From Saussurea involucrata (Eukaryota; Streptophyta; Magnoliopsida; Asterales; Asteraceae), in NCBI GenBank assembly GCA_033807775.1, contig CM066319.1, positions 140,046,983-140,110,982 of the forward strand: a stretch of DNA of 64,000 nt, written 5' to 3'. The notes beneath the pieces are model-generated. The model made no database searches, was not told where the DNA came from, and worked only from the letters and a program-made list of their open reading frames with translations. A program made the position numbers and the translations under genes. Positions 44,940-55,698 of this stretch are shown here, piece after piece. How positions within the stretch are numbered: the first letter of the stretch is position 1; each line of letters starts with the position of its first letter.

Positions 44940-46679
44940 TGTAACGACCCGGTTTCCCAAACATACATCAAATAACATATCTTGCATAACATCGTTTCAT
45001 AACAAAATATATATCATATAACATGTACGGTCCCTTAGTCTTTACGATCATAATAAGTAATTCATTACAAACTTTTCGCTAATTAATTTACATTATAACT
45101 AATAACAAAGTTATAAGTACAAAACACATCACGATCTTCAAAACATAAGTCTTCCCAAAAGCTAGTCATAGGTTAACCTTTTCACTTGCTCTTACTTGAT
45201 CCATGACCTGGAATACATATTTTTAAAACAAAATGAGGGTTAGACCTATTGGTCTAAGTGAGAAAATCCATGTCAGTTTTAAATCATTTGCGCAAACACC
45301 ATATATATATAACACAAATATGAATACCAATTATGACTCATGCATTGTGTAATCTCCTGTCTCATTCCCATGGCCATATTAGTTGGTTGCGAGCCAACTA
45401 ATCATTTTACTCCGATGCAATAATATACAGCCAACTCCGTTGTCCCTCCGTACAGCCAACTCCACCGGTCCTAAGCCCGGCCAACTTGCACTTGTGTAGT
45501 GTAATACTCGTATAAATATAATATACACCTCAATATATCATACTTCATACATATGCACATAATTACATTACTTATCACATTCTCAATCCACATATATGTA
45601 TTCCAGTTTGAAAACATTTTAAAGTAAAATTCACCTGATTGCTTATCAAAACGCTTCCAAGCCTTTTCCAAAAGATTCAGTCTTTCACCCAGAATTCACA
45701 GAATCTGAAATAATTTACATACAATTATCTCCTTACCAACTAAACATATAAGACTTACTAGAAGACTAAGAACTCTAGATAACTCTATCCAACTCTTATC
45801 CTCAAATGTTTCCCCCAAACCCGAACTTAAGTCGAGTCCACAGTATTTCCAGTCCTCACTCATACCCTCTCTAAGAGTCGACAAATCACAAAGCCACCGG
45901 ATACTCAAAAGTATCTGAAATCTCCAAAAGTGACCAAACAGCTAGAGTTTCCGGATACTACAAAACTATCCGGACAACATGGCCAATCCGGACAACACAA
46001 CTTTCCGGACAACCTATACAATCCGGACAACACAACTTTCCGGACAACATAAACAATCCGGACAACACAACTTTTCGGACAACATAAACAATCCGGACAA
46101 CATCCGGAAACCAAAGCAATCCGGACACCATCCGGTATCTAATTTCATCCGGAAGCTATAGAAAGAGAAACTTACCGGATAAATGACTCGTCCGGGCACC
46201 ATTAGAACATCTTCCGAACACTATCAAAAGAAACTACCGGACACCATCATATTGTGTCCGGAAACCTCTGTCGGTTTACCCAATTTCTACCCAGAATCGA
46301 CAGAAATTAATACCAGTCATGAAATTGATGATTCTAATCTGATAGAAACTTTCTACTAGTAATTACAAACATAAAACACAAAGGAAACATACCTCAAATC
46401 ACTTCCAAGTACACCAATTTGAAGCCTTAACCTTTCTTTTCTTCTTCTTCTTCTTTTGGTCTCAAAACACACACACTGATATTTTCTGATTTGTGAAAAT
46501 ATCTGTTTGCTTAAGAGATAATATAAACTTAATTTACACTCTTGGCTTAAACTATTCAATAATGACCAAAACACCCCTAACTTATAAATTAACCTAAACT
46601 TACCCTAACATTCAATTTTAAAGTTAACTAAAATGAACGGAAAGAGAATTTAACTAACGAACTTACCCGGGGTATTACA
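44940..46679 (-). repeat. Gypsy B 5' LTR
   Basis: TGTAACGACCCGG...GGGGTATTACA on plus, 1740 bp; three full 35-bp CCGGACA units at 45985-46089. The 48-kb side is followed by the target duplication ATCCA. Confidence 0.93.
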
Positions 46680-46684
46680 ATCCA

Positions 46685-48491
46685 TTTTCAGAAAATACAC
46701 CTGCTAGAGATTTTACATCTGACGTGCAAGTACCTAAGGTTGAAATACCAGCATCAACTATTATCATTCCAGAAGAGTCAACCGAAGATATTCCTGCAGT
46801 GATAGATGAAAAGATGAATCTAACACTCAAATGAATATTCAGACTCTCCCTAGCACTTTAAAATGGACAAAGGCACATCCTTCCGCGAATATTATTGGTG
46901 ATATCAAAGACGGTGTCAAGACGAGATCTGCAACATCTAATGAATGCTTATATGTCAACTTTCTGAACTGCATTGAACCAAAGAAGGATTATGAAGCACT
47001 ACAATATCCAGATTGGATTAATGCTATGCAAGAGTAGCTTCTTGAATTCAAGAGAAATGAGGTGTGGCATTTGGTGAAGAGACTTAAAGACAAAACAATC
47101 ATCGTAACAAAATGGGTCTTTAGAAACAAGAAAGACGAAGCGGGGATAATTGTTAGAAACAAAGCACGACTGGTCGCCAAAGGTTATAATCAACAAGAAG
47201 GAATTGATTATGATGAAACCTACGCACCAGTAGCTAGGATTGAAGTTATCTGAATTTTCTTGGCGTACACGGCTCATAAAAACTTGAAGGTATTCCAAAT
47301 GGACGTCAAGTCGGCTTTTCTCAATGGCGTACTGCATGAAGAGGTGTACGTTAGTCAACCAGAAGGCTTTGTGGATCCTAAGCATCCAGATCATGTCTAC
47401 ATCTGGGACAAGGCTTTGTATGGTCTAAAACAAGCTCCAAGAGCATGGTATGAAACTCTAACAGCCTATCTCACTGGGTCTGGCTTCACCAAAGATACGA
47501 TCGACACAACTCTTTTTCTTCGGAAACAAGGTGCTGATTTAATTCTAGTACAAATTTATGTTGATGATATTATATTTGGGTCTACTAATCCACAGATGTG
47601 CGTTGAATTTGAAAATATCATGAAAACCGTTTTCAAATGAGCATGATAGGGGAATTAAATTTTTTCCTTGGTTTACAAGTTATGGATTTTTTATAAATCA
47701 ATCAAAATATATCAATGATATGTTAAAGAAATTTGATTTAAATGCAACATCTGCCATGAAAACACCAATTGCTATTGGTAGACTTTTGGATGCTGATTTA
47801 GCTGGTAAATCAGTAGATCAAAAGGCATGCCGTAGTATGATTGGTTCTTTACTTTATTTGACGGCAAGCAGACCCGATATAATGTTTGCAACATTCTTTT
47901 GTGCTAGATTTCAAGATAATCCAAAAGAATCACACCTTATTGCAGTGAAGTGGATCCTTCGGTATCTCAAAGGCATAAGAAATTTGGGCCTTTGGTATCC
48001 AAATGATTCGGGTTTTGAACTGACAGCATTTACAGATGCAGATCATGCTGGAAATAGACTTGACCGGAAAAGCACTTCAGATGCATGCCAGTTTTTAGGT
48101 GACAAATTGGTAAGTTGGTCTTCAAAGAAGCAGAACTATGTATCAACTTCTACTGCTGAGGCGGAATACGTCGCTGCGGAAAGTTGTTATTCACAAGTGT
48201 TATGGATGAAGACACAACTCAAAGATTATGGATACATAATGAACAAGATCCCTATCTACTGTGACTCCAAGAGTGACATTGCTATAACAGCAAACCCGGT
48301 TCAACACTCTAAAACCAAGCACATAGATGTCAGGTATCACTTCATAAAAAATCATGTGGAAAAAGGAACCATTGAAATGCATTTTGTGCCAACAGAACTA
48401 GGACTTGCTGATCTTTTTTACTAAACCTTTAGATGAAAAGAGGTTTAATTTTCTAATCAGCAAGCTAGGCATGTTGAACACATCTGCATAA
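46685..48491 (+). pseudogene. pol: Copia B pol pseudogene, second part (RT, RNase H)
   Basis: Continues the reading interrupted at 34188. It contains RT (NECLYVNFLNCIEPKK, KWVFRNKKDEAG, QMDVKSAFLNGVLHEE, KALYGLKQAPRAWYE, YVDDIIFGSTNP near 47550) and RNase H (FTDADHAGNRLDRKS, STSTAEAEYVAAES, HSKTKHIDVRYHF), ending SKLGML near 48475. In-frame stops stand at 47035-47037 (TAG) and 47251-47253 (TGA). There are frameshifts near 47640-47690 and one from an extra T near 48417. All motifs are recognisable but no continuous product is possible. Confidence 0.92.
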
Positions 48492-48860
48492 CATTGATTT
48501 CTTTTTATCATATTGAGGGGGAGTGTGTGTGTATTTGTGTGTTTATTTATATTGTATGTTTGAGGGGGATTAAGTTTTTCTAAGAGCGATACATCTAACA
48601 GTTCAGGACTCATGTTCAATGAGTACCAAGTTTTTATCTGTGATTGCAGTTGTATCTGAAGATGAAATCTTTTCAGAATATGCCTTCTTCAAGGGGGAGT
48701 AAGAATACATAAGTCTGTAAGTGTGTTCCAATCTGATTCATGAGATTATCTTGAAAACATCTTTCAAAAATGAGCGTGAGCTTAAAATGTTTTAAACTGA
48801 TGAGAGAATTTTCAGAGTTTGAATTTTTTTGAAAAAGTTGAAATTTTTCTGAGAAAAAGG
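48492..48860 (+). other. Copia B post-pol spacer with polypurine tracts
   Basis: Three GAGGGGGA/AAGGGGGAG tracts at about 48514, 48562 and 48691, none next to an LTR. Repeated purine tracts after pol are Sirevirus-like. No coding region seen. Confidence 0.6.
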
Positions 48861-49225
48861 CTAAGTTTTCGCAACGAATGGTTAAGAAAACAATAGTTTT
48901 CGCAACCAATGGCTACGAAAACTTTAGTTTTCGCAACCTATTGCTTACGAAAACCTTAGTTTTCGCAACCAATAGGATACGAAAACTTTAGTTTTCGCAA
49001 CAGTTGCTTGCGAAAACAATTGTTTTCGTATGTAGCTGTCTACGAAAACTTTTGTTTTCGTATTAGTTGCATGCGAAAACTTTAGTTTTCACGTCCTGTT
49101 GCCTACAAAAACATTGTTTTCGTATTGCGCTGCTTGCGAAAAGTTTTTCTCATGGTCTACATTGCATACGAAAACTTTTTCCTTGAAAGTTTTCGCAAAT
49201 AGTTCCTTGCGAAAACTTTGATGAA
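48861..49225 (+). repeat. Hairpin array GTTTTCG...CGAAAAC in copia B
   Basis: About nine GTTTTCG and nine CGAAAAC/G sites alternate at a period near 31 bp, for example between 48916 and 49030. Facing pairs such as CGAAAACTTTAGTTTTCG make 7-bp stems with 4-base loops, so the transcript could form a row of hairpins. Variation between copies is limited to the spacers and a few C-to-T type changes. Confidence 0.88.
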
Positions 49226-50290
49226 CAATGACTTGTCTTTCTTCTTGACTATTTTTTCCTTCTATTTGCGAAAAGTGGGGTGGTCCTCTAAAATCGTGCC
49301 AAGTGTCATTTTTTTGGGGTATATATAATTTTTTTTCAAAAATTATCAGTTCCCACTTTCTTTGGCAAACATACGACTTTGTGCAACTGTTCATCTCCTT
49401 CAACTCTCTCAATCACTCTCGACTCTCAATTACTTGTTTTTCTCGAATCATGTACCATTCTCTTTAATTTTTGATGCAATAGATTCGTTTTACTGTTTCA
49501 AATCCATCTATCCATATCATTTATTCGATTGATTGCTTCAAATGTGTCTATTTGTTCCAAATCGAACCCTAAACTGTTCATATTCACTTAAATCTGATTT
49601 CATCACATGAGGATCTCTTAAATGTTATTTGTTGTTGCTTATTGTCAAATTCATTCTATCGAATCAATCTGTGGGTGTCTTGATGTTTAAAGTCCTTTAT
49701 TTGATTGTTTTGATTTGTTCTCAGTTGGTTTTTAGTCAAGCAGGTTCAAATCTGTTCGAATAGGGTCTCAAAGTGTAAATTTGATGTTGTTCCATCTTGG
49801 GTTGTGTATATCGACGCTCTTTGTGTGAAAATCTTGAGTTTAAAATTCATTTTTAATCGATTTTGGTATCTGGGTTGATGAACTTGCAAAAACCTTTTGC
49901 AAGTTCATAACGAAAAGTTTTGGACTCAAAATTCTTTCTAAGTATTGTTTTCGCAACATGTTACATGCAAAAACTTTCCTTTTGTGGTCTACGAAAACTT
50001 TTCAAGTTGCTTGCGAAAACCTTCTGGTTTGTATTTTTGGTTAAGTGTAATTTTCGCAACCTTTGCTTGCGAAAACTTTTCCTAGTGGCTTGCGAAAAGT
50101 TTAAGTTTTCGCAACTTGTTGTCTGCGAAAACTTTTTACTTTTCCTAAATGGTTTGCGCAAAGTTTGCTTATTGTATCATTTCTAGTAGCTTGCGAAAAC
50201 CATACTTAGGAAATTTTTTGAAATTTTTCAAAAGTTGGATTTTGTCAAAACTGATGTTTTCATAACTGTATTTTCAAAACAACAGTTCAA
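49226..50290 (+). other. Copia B spacer before ORF3, with a third hairpin-motif cluster
   Basis: 49230-49940 is T-rich with no gene. From about 49948 to 50205 the GTTTTCGCAA / TTGCGAAAAC motif recurs about ten times. ORF3 begins at 50291. Confidence 0.7.
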
Positions 50291-50814
50291 ATGGCTACCA
50301 ACAACCAACCAGAGCAACAAAGCATGATCCAAGGCTTTGGTGATCATGTTCCAGAAGCAACCCCAGATATTCCACTTCCATCAACCAGATCAATCCATCC
50401 TTCCTACACCGGTGAAGGAAATCCAGACCATGCTTTTATTCTTCCGAAAGATTATCTGGACATCAAATTCAACAATCATCATGTTGATTTTGATCGCATC
50501 AACATCAACCCCATAGTCAAAGAAATCTTGAAGAATCATCCTTTGGCTTATGCTTTGACACACACGGTGAATGTCCCGATGATGTACGTCCAGCAAGCGT
50601 GGAAGACAAACTCTTTTTGTCTATGAGAACAACATGCCCCGCTTTGATATCCAGATTGATGAATTTGTGACTTCACTTGACTACCACCGTCTGAGGTTGG
50701 TCTTGAGGCTACCTGAGCCTAACTCCCGTCCTGGAATAACCACTTTTGATTCTTATCCATCCAAGGAAGAAGTGTTAGCTGGAATCAGAGACATGGGATA
50801 TGTGGGAGAGATTA
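50291..50814 (+). pseudogene. Copia B third ORF, truncated
   Basis: ATG 50291 (MATNNQPEQQSMIQGF) starts a frame with ILKNHPLAYALTHTVNVPM and MYVQQAWKT. After a frameshift near 50625 it continues PRFDIQIDEFVTSLDYHRL and is cut by the gypsy LTR at 50815. This type of ORF is found after pol in many copia elements of daisy-family genomes as I remember them; it has no established function. It is not envelope-like by any motif I can see (no signal peptide or membrane segment in the visible part). Confidence 0.7.
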
Positions 50815-52621
50815 TGTAACAACCCAGGCCAACCGTACCAAATACTGTCCGCTTTGTCCACAGACTTGTACTTACGGTTTTAAAATGTGTCTGATAGAGG
50901 AGGTATCAAGTCCCTTATAAGGCAACCTTTGTTTCCCTTCCCAACCAATGTGGGATCTTACATAGGGGTCTTAAGAAGTTCAAATTGTGATAAGTGGATT
51001 TAGTGGGATGACTTTCCTTGAATGGTAAAAAAATTCGATTGGATGATTGGTAATTAGACGTATTCTTAGAGTTGGATAATCGATGGATCAAGGGCGATCG
51101 TCTGTTTTGGAGTCTGATAGTACTCATTAGAGTTAGGTGACAATTCAATAGTGAGAACGACTGAACATGGGAAGTTGTTGTTTTCAATGGCGATCGTACT
51201 TTGGGATGGTTGGAGAAAGAGTTTATAAGCGTGTAGATTTAGACTGATTGGAAGTCGGGATCTGTCGTTGGGGAAGTATGGAAGTTACATTATTTGGTAG
51301 TTACATGTTTTGAATGCATTAGTTCATTTATTTGGAGTCATCTAACGTTTTAGACTGTAATGCACTGGATCCATAGGCATATGAGTTAGTTATTTGGTTT
51401 AATGGGAATTTAACCCTGTTTTGGGACCGGAAATATTTATGGTCAACGGGAGCTCGAGGTATAGATCGTGGGTGGTTGAACTCGATAACCGTGTGACCCT
51501 TTATGAAGGACTCAGGGTATAGATCGTGGGTGGTTGAACTCGAGTTCCTTGTAGTCCGATCCGTTTATTCATCATGGAGTTTTTAGTGTCTATGTTTGAG
51601 TCTAGTGAGTGGTCCCCAAGTCATGTTTTTATGTAAGCTTGCAGTGGTGCTCTTGGTAGCCATATACGGAGCTAAGTCTTGCAGTGGTTGTTCCATGTGG
51701 AGCCGGATACGGGGACTTTGTGACTTTTGCGGTGACACTCATCTAGAGGTTGAGTAGGCACTAGAGTCATTAGGGCATCTTGCGGGTGGGGCCCATAGTG
51801 TGCTAGATACGGGGATCCATGACTCTATGTGAATCTCGAGAACAATGATAAGTGACCTAACCTTGTGTGTCTGTCACATTCAATGGAACCATGTATTCCC
51901 CGTCACCGAAAGGTGTTGTTTTGGGTATCTACTTTTATCCATGTTTTCGGTGACGTATTATATTTAAATGGATTGTTTTCCAAGATTTATTGGCGGTGTA
52001 CTATGCCTCATTCTTGTTTGGATGTTTTGAATAATGGAGTTTTATTCACATTTATATTATTTGGAAATTTAATATTTAACCACATTTTGAGTGAGCTTTG
52101 GATTTAAGTTCATTTTTGGGAAATTCTTTATATGAGAGCTTTCACATGAATTGTGTGTGTTGGGAAAATGAGTTGTTTGTATAATTATTATAAATCCTTT
52201 TTGGAAATTATGTTTTCAAGCTACATCCTTTTCGTTTAACGAATTATTCAATCATGATGAAAACTTTTAAACTCACTAAGCGTTAGCCTAACCTTTTTAT
52301 TTGTCGGCATGTGTAACAGGTTCCGATTGGAGAATAGTTCTAGTGACACTATGAAGAGTGGAGAGCTAGATGTGTGTTCAAGAAGTTAGTGACTTGGTGA
52401 AGTCTTCCGCGTTTTGGGAATAACAACTTTGTATTGAGTTGAGTAGCACCCGACCCTTTTATAGTCTTAGTGTAGGACTTAGGATATTAAATTGTTGAAT
52501 TTGTTACGTTTTGATTATTGATGTATTTTCAAGGATGGTTTGTATAAGAAATTTTATCCTTATTCGTTTATTTAATCGAAGTTTTTGTTTAGTTGCTATT
52601 TCCAATTTTAAGTGTGTTACA
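50815..52621 (+). repeat. Gypsy LTR without target duplication
   Basis: TGTAACAACCCAGG...TAAGTGTGTTACA, 1807 bp, TG...CA. The bases before it (GATTA) and after it (CTTGG) do not match, so it is not a simple solo LTR. The copia B ORF3 ends at its left edge and does not resume on the right. A 57-bp-spaced repeat of TATAGATCGTGGGTGGTTGA occurs at about 51456 and 51513. Related to the remnant at 11335-13718. Confidence 0.8.
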
Positions 52622-53220
52622 CTTGGCTTTGTCACTTTGAGTTTGCACTCTGCTGTCTGTCTACAATTTGTCCAACAGTCCAAGACTCCAAGTCAATTTG
52701 ACAATTTCTAAGCCAAGCCAAAGGCAAAAAAGAATGCAAGTCCAATAAAGATTGTGTCCAACAGTCCAAGTCCAAACCTAAAATCATGTGGAATGCAAAT
52801 ATAAAAGAGAGCAGGTGAATGGTAGAATGAGAGATAGATTGAAAAATTCTGATTTGAAGCGATTTTATAGTTCGATTTAGCGATTTTGTGGTCGTTGTTG
52901 TGAAAATAGAACAAAATAGCCGTTGTTTGATAACCCAATAAACAGAAGTCTTACCAGGGATTTGAAAAGTCGTCTTGGTTGTTGTTGTGATTGCCATTGG
53001 AAAGAAAAAGCGTGAAGAATCAAATCGACGTGAAGAACACAGAAGAAGACGATTAGAAAAAGAGGGGTTTTATGTTTTCAAAATTTTGATATGATTAGAA
53101 AAAGCGGCCGACTAAAATTGAGTAATCGTGATTCTTGATTTAGGCCTTATAAAATAATTGAATCCTTTAGTTTTAGTGGGCTGGTTTTAAAAATGGAAGT
53201 TATGATATACATATGATATA
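52622..53220 (-). other. Possible 121-codon reverse-strand ORF in unique-looking sequence
   Basis: The reverse strand has an ATG frame from 52997 to 52632 beginning MAITTTTKTTFQIPGKT. Just after codon 14 the DNA reads CTGGTAAGAC, which could be a splice donor, so only the first 14 residues might be an exon. No domain is recognisable, and no upstream promoter evidence is seen. It may be a fragment of a host gene cut off by the gypsy LTR, or chance. Confidence 0.2.
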
Positions 53221-53570
53221 TTAAGGCTAGAAACAATTTAGGGCCCTGTGCTGATGAACCAGATGGAATAGGTCCGGGAACGACCCTGACAAAGAAGCTG
53301 GTGCGTTGTACTATTTTCTTCGTCATATTTTAATTTTTTTCATTGGGTTTTATTTTGGCATGGGATTTTAACGAGACAACAATTGTGCACCACCACTTAT
53401 TTGACTCAACATAAGGAAGAGTGTTGTAGGATAAGTGTGTCATCGTCTAAAAGATATGAGGATAGAGATAATATATAGATAGAGATAGAGATAAATATAA
53501 ATTATTAGAGTAGTCTATGAAATAAATCTCCTTTCATGGTTATCATGATCTCTACGTAAGTCTCCATATT
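53221..53570. repeat. Copia-like LTR fragment, shared with 18370-18860
   Basis: GGGTTTTATTTTGGCATGGG...TTTTAACGAGACAACA and AAAGATATGAGGATAGAGAT match parts of 18370-18860. No open frame; probably the 3' part of an old LTR. Confidence 0.4.
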
Positions 53571-53573
53571 TAA

Positions 53574-53803
53574 GGGGGTGTTTGGGATTGCTTACTTAAA
53601 GAGTTTGTTGAATTATTTCGTTTTGTCACTGCTGATAAGCAAATTTTTAGTGTTTGGATGAGAGAAAAAAAGCTGCTTATTGTGTTTTGTCACCGCTGAT
53701 AAGCAGTTTTTAATAAGTCATTTCATTCTAACTTATCAACTTATTTGAAACAACTTATGAGTTTTTTTTTTATTTTACATGTATAAGCAATCCCAAACAC
53801 CCC
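53574..53803. mobile_element. PIF/Harbinger-type MITE, 230 bp
   Basis: Terminal inverted repeats of about 20 bp (GGTGTTTGGGATTGCTTA) with a TAA duplication (53571-53573 and 53804-53806). A further partial copy of the same terminus faces left at about 53930-53955, so a second related element (53807-53955) is probably joined to it. Confidence 0.8.
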
Positions 53804-53959
53804 TAAATAAAAATTTATTAGCTTATTACGTTTTGGTACCATTATAAGCTAATCCAAACCCTTTTTTATAAAACTCCATTTTGACATCACATAAGTTAAT
53901 AAGCACTTTTACATAAAAACATAAGTTGTTTTAAATAAGCAATCCCAAACACCCCTTGA

Positions 53960-55695
53960 GGTAGTGTTTGGTACGCAGACTGAATGGGACGAGACAAGAC
54001 GGGACTGGACGGGACGGGACTGGACAGGACATGACTATTTGTTTGTTCTACGTTTGGTACGACTAGAACAGGACTGGACTAAGACATGACAAAACTAATA
54101 AAACGACCAAATTACCCCTAACATCAGTTTTAATGTTTTTTACTGTATAGTGATTATAAATTAAATATTTAAATTATTTACAAACCATTTAGAGAAAAAA
54201 ACCAAATTTAAGTTCTTCTTCATCATAAACCATGTTCTTCTTCTTCTTGATAACAATAACCAGTTCATCATCATGTTAACACAATAACTCAAAAACCATT
54301 TTGTAATCAAAAAGCATCTCAACATACAACATTAGCTCAACAACCATTTGTAATGGATTTCTGAATGAAGACAAATACAATTTCTGAATGAAGCAACTTG
54401 TGAGAAGAAACCAAGAAATAGATGAATGAAAACCGAATCCAAAAATCGAATCTACTCCAAAATCAGACCTGGAGAATACCAAATCCAAAATCGAATCTAT
54501 TCCAAAATCAAACCTGGAGAAACCGAATCCAAAATTGAAAATAGTTAAACCTGGAGAAACCGAATCCAAAACCGAACCTAATCCAAAATTAACCTGGAGA
54601 AAACCTAATCAAGCCAGAAAATCGTACATAGAGATGAACAAAACTGGAAGAGGAATGGACGAATCTGGAAAAAGGGTATGAATCTGGAAGAAGATGTAGG
54701 TGATGAGCAAATGTAGAAGAAGACGATGATGCTAGAAACGGTGTCGATGAACAAATCTGGAAGAAGTAGTCAAATGTGGAAGAGGATTGAGGCGTCAATT
54801 GATTAGTCATCACTCATCAGTAGGGGTGAGCATAACTGGGTACCCGGCTAAAATTCATGGAACCGGAACCGGAACCGGCGGTTCCTAGAATGAAGGAACC
54901 GGAACCGGAACCGCTTACATCGGTTCTTTATATTTTGGAACCGGAACCGGAACCGACGGTTCCGGGTACCCAATGTCAATTTTTTAATTTTTTTTAGCAA
55001 TTCATACACTACAATTGTAATTTTAAGTCTATTGCAAACTATAAAGTACCAACATAAAGTAATAATTACAATAAATGGTGAAAAATAATCCGATAAAAAC
55101 TAATTATTACATAAATAAATTAGAAACTCTCGAGTATTGAGTCTTGACATGAATAAAACGATTTCCATAACAATTCACGTCTTTACGTCAAGTCGTCAAC
55201 ACCTCAAATAAAACACTTGGATGAAAACAAATAAAAATATAAAACACCTAATAAAGATACAAAACTAATACCACATCATTAAATAGTTAAATATAATAAA
55301 TATATAAATAGTTTTTATTAAAAAAAATAGCGGGACCGGGGTCCGGGTACCCAGCGGGTAACGGTTCCAAAAAAATGAGAACCAGAACCGGAACCAGTCT
55401 TAATCCATATTTTAGGAACCGGAACCGGCAGTTCTAGAGCGGTTCCGGTTCCAAAGGCGGGTACCCAGTTCCGATGCTCACCCCTACTCATCAGTGTGTA
55501 AAAAGAAGGGTAATTTTGTAATTTTGTTTTTAGTCCCATGTTGTTCCACTTATTTTGGTGGAACAATTTTTCTTATGTTTTGTCCCATGAAATCAAGATT
55601 TTGTCCCATCTCGTTTTTGTCCCAAGGTCTTCCAAACATGAGACTATTTTTTTTGTCCCGTCCCGTCCCATCTAGTCTGCGTACCAAACGCACCC
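53960..55695. mobile_element. TIR element with GTTTGGTACGCAGAC ends, carrying a hAT MITE
   Basis: Both ends share GTTTGGTACGCAGACT in inverted orientation followed by iterated GGGAC units. The right flank is TAA (55696-55698) and the left TGA, one mismatch from a PIF-type trinucleotide duplication. It contains the hAT MITE 54821-55486 and AT-rich DNA without a convincing transposase. Members of the same family are at 62072-62465 and from 63752 to the window end. Confidence 0.7.
54821..55486. mobile_element. hAT-type MITE with GGAACC arrays
   Basis: TAGGGGTGAGCAT termini in inverted orientation and a perfect 8-bp duplication CTCATCAG (54813-54820 and 55487-55494). Both ends carry iterated GGAACC/CCGGAA hexamers and GGGTACCC; the centre is AT-rich. 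666 bp, non-coding. Confidence 0.9.
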
Positions 55696-55698
55696 TAA

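Larger units (their letters stand above)
34188..46679 (-). mobile_element. Gypsy B: Ty3/gypsy chromovirus inserted in copia B
   Basis: A complete insertion on the reverse strand: 5' LTR 44940-46679, primer site, gag-pol, polypurine tract, 3' LTR 34188-35968 and a perfect 5-bp duplication ATCCA (34183-34187 and 46680-46684). Copia D (39892-44010) is inserted in its gag. Without that insert it is about 8.4 kb. Coding capacity is lost through nonsense codons and the insert. By eye the LTRs differ by 25-30 substitutions plus one 35-bp repeat unit and small indels. Confidence 0.95.
19997..50814 (+). mobile_element. Copia B: old copia element split by nested insertions
   Basis: Its own sequence lies in three blocks: 19997-20712, 28629-34187 and 46685-50814. 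The joins are defined by perfect target duplications of the inserts (ATAGA at 20708-20712 and 28624-28628; ATCCA at 34183-34187 and 46680-46684). The order is a 256-bp 5' LTR, primer-binding site, long 5' leader, gag with a SINE inside, protease, integrase, RT, RNase H, a spacer with polypurine tracts and hairpin arrays, and a third ORF cut off by a gypsy LTR. No 3' LTR is found. Several purine tracts after pol and the extra 3' ORF are Sirevirus-like; the short LTR is not typical of that group. Confidence 0.88.

Noticed and set aside
50291..50814. Envelope gene of a copia element
   Set aside because: No signal peptide, membrane segment or glycosylation pattern in the visible part; only a third ORF of unknown role can be claimed.
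51865..52107. 80-codon ORF in the gypsy LTR at 50.8-52.6 kb
   Set aside because: Within an LTR related to 11335-13718, where the frame is not kept.
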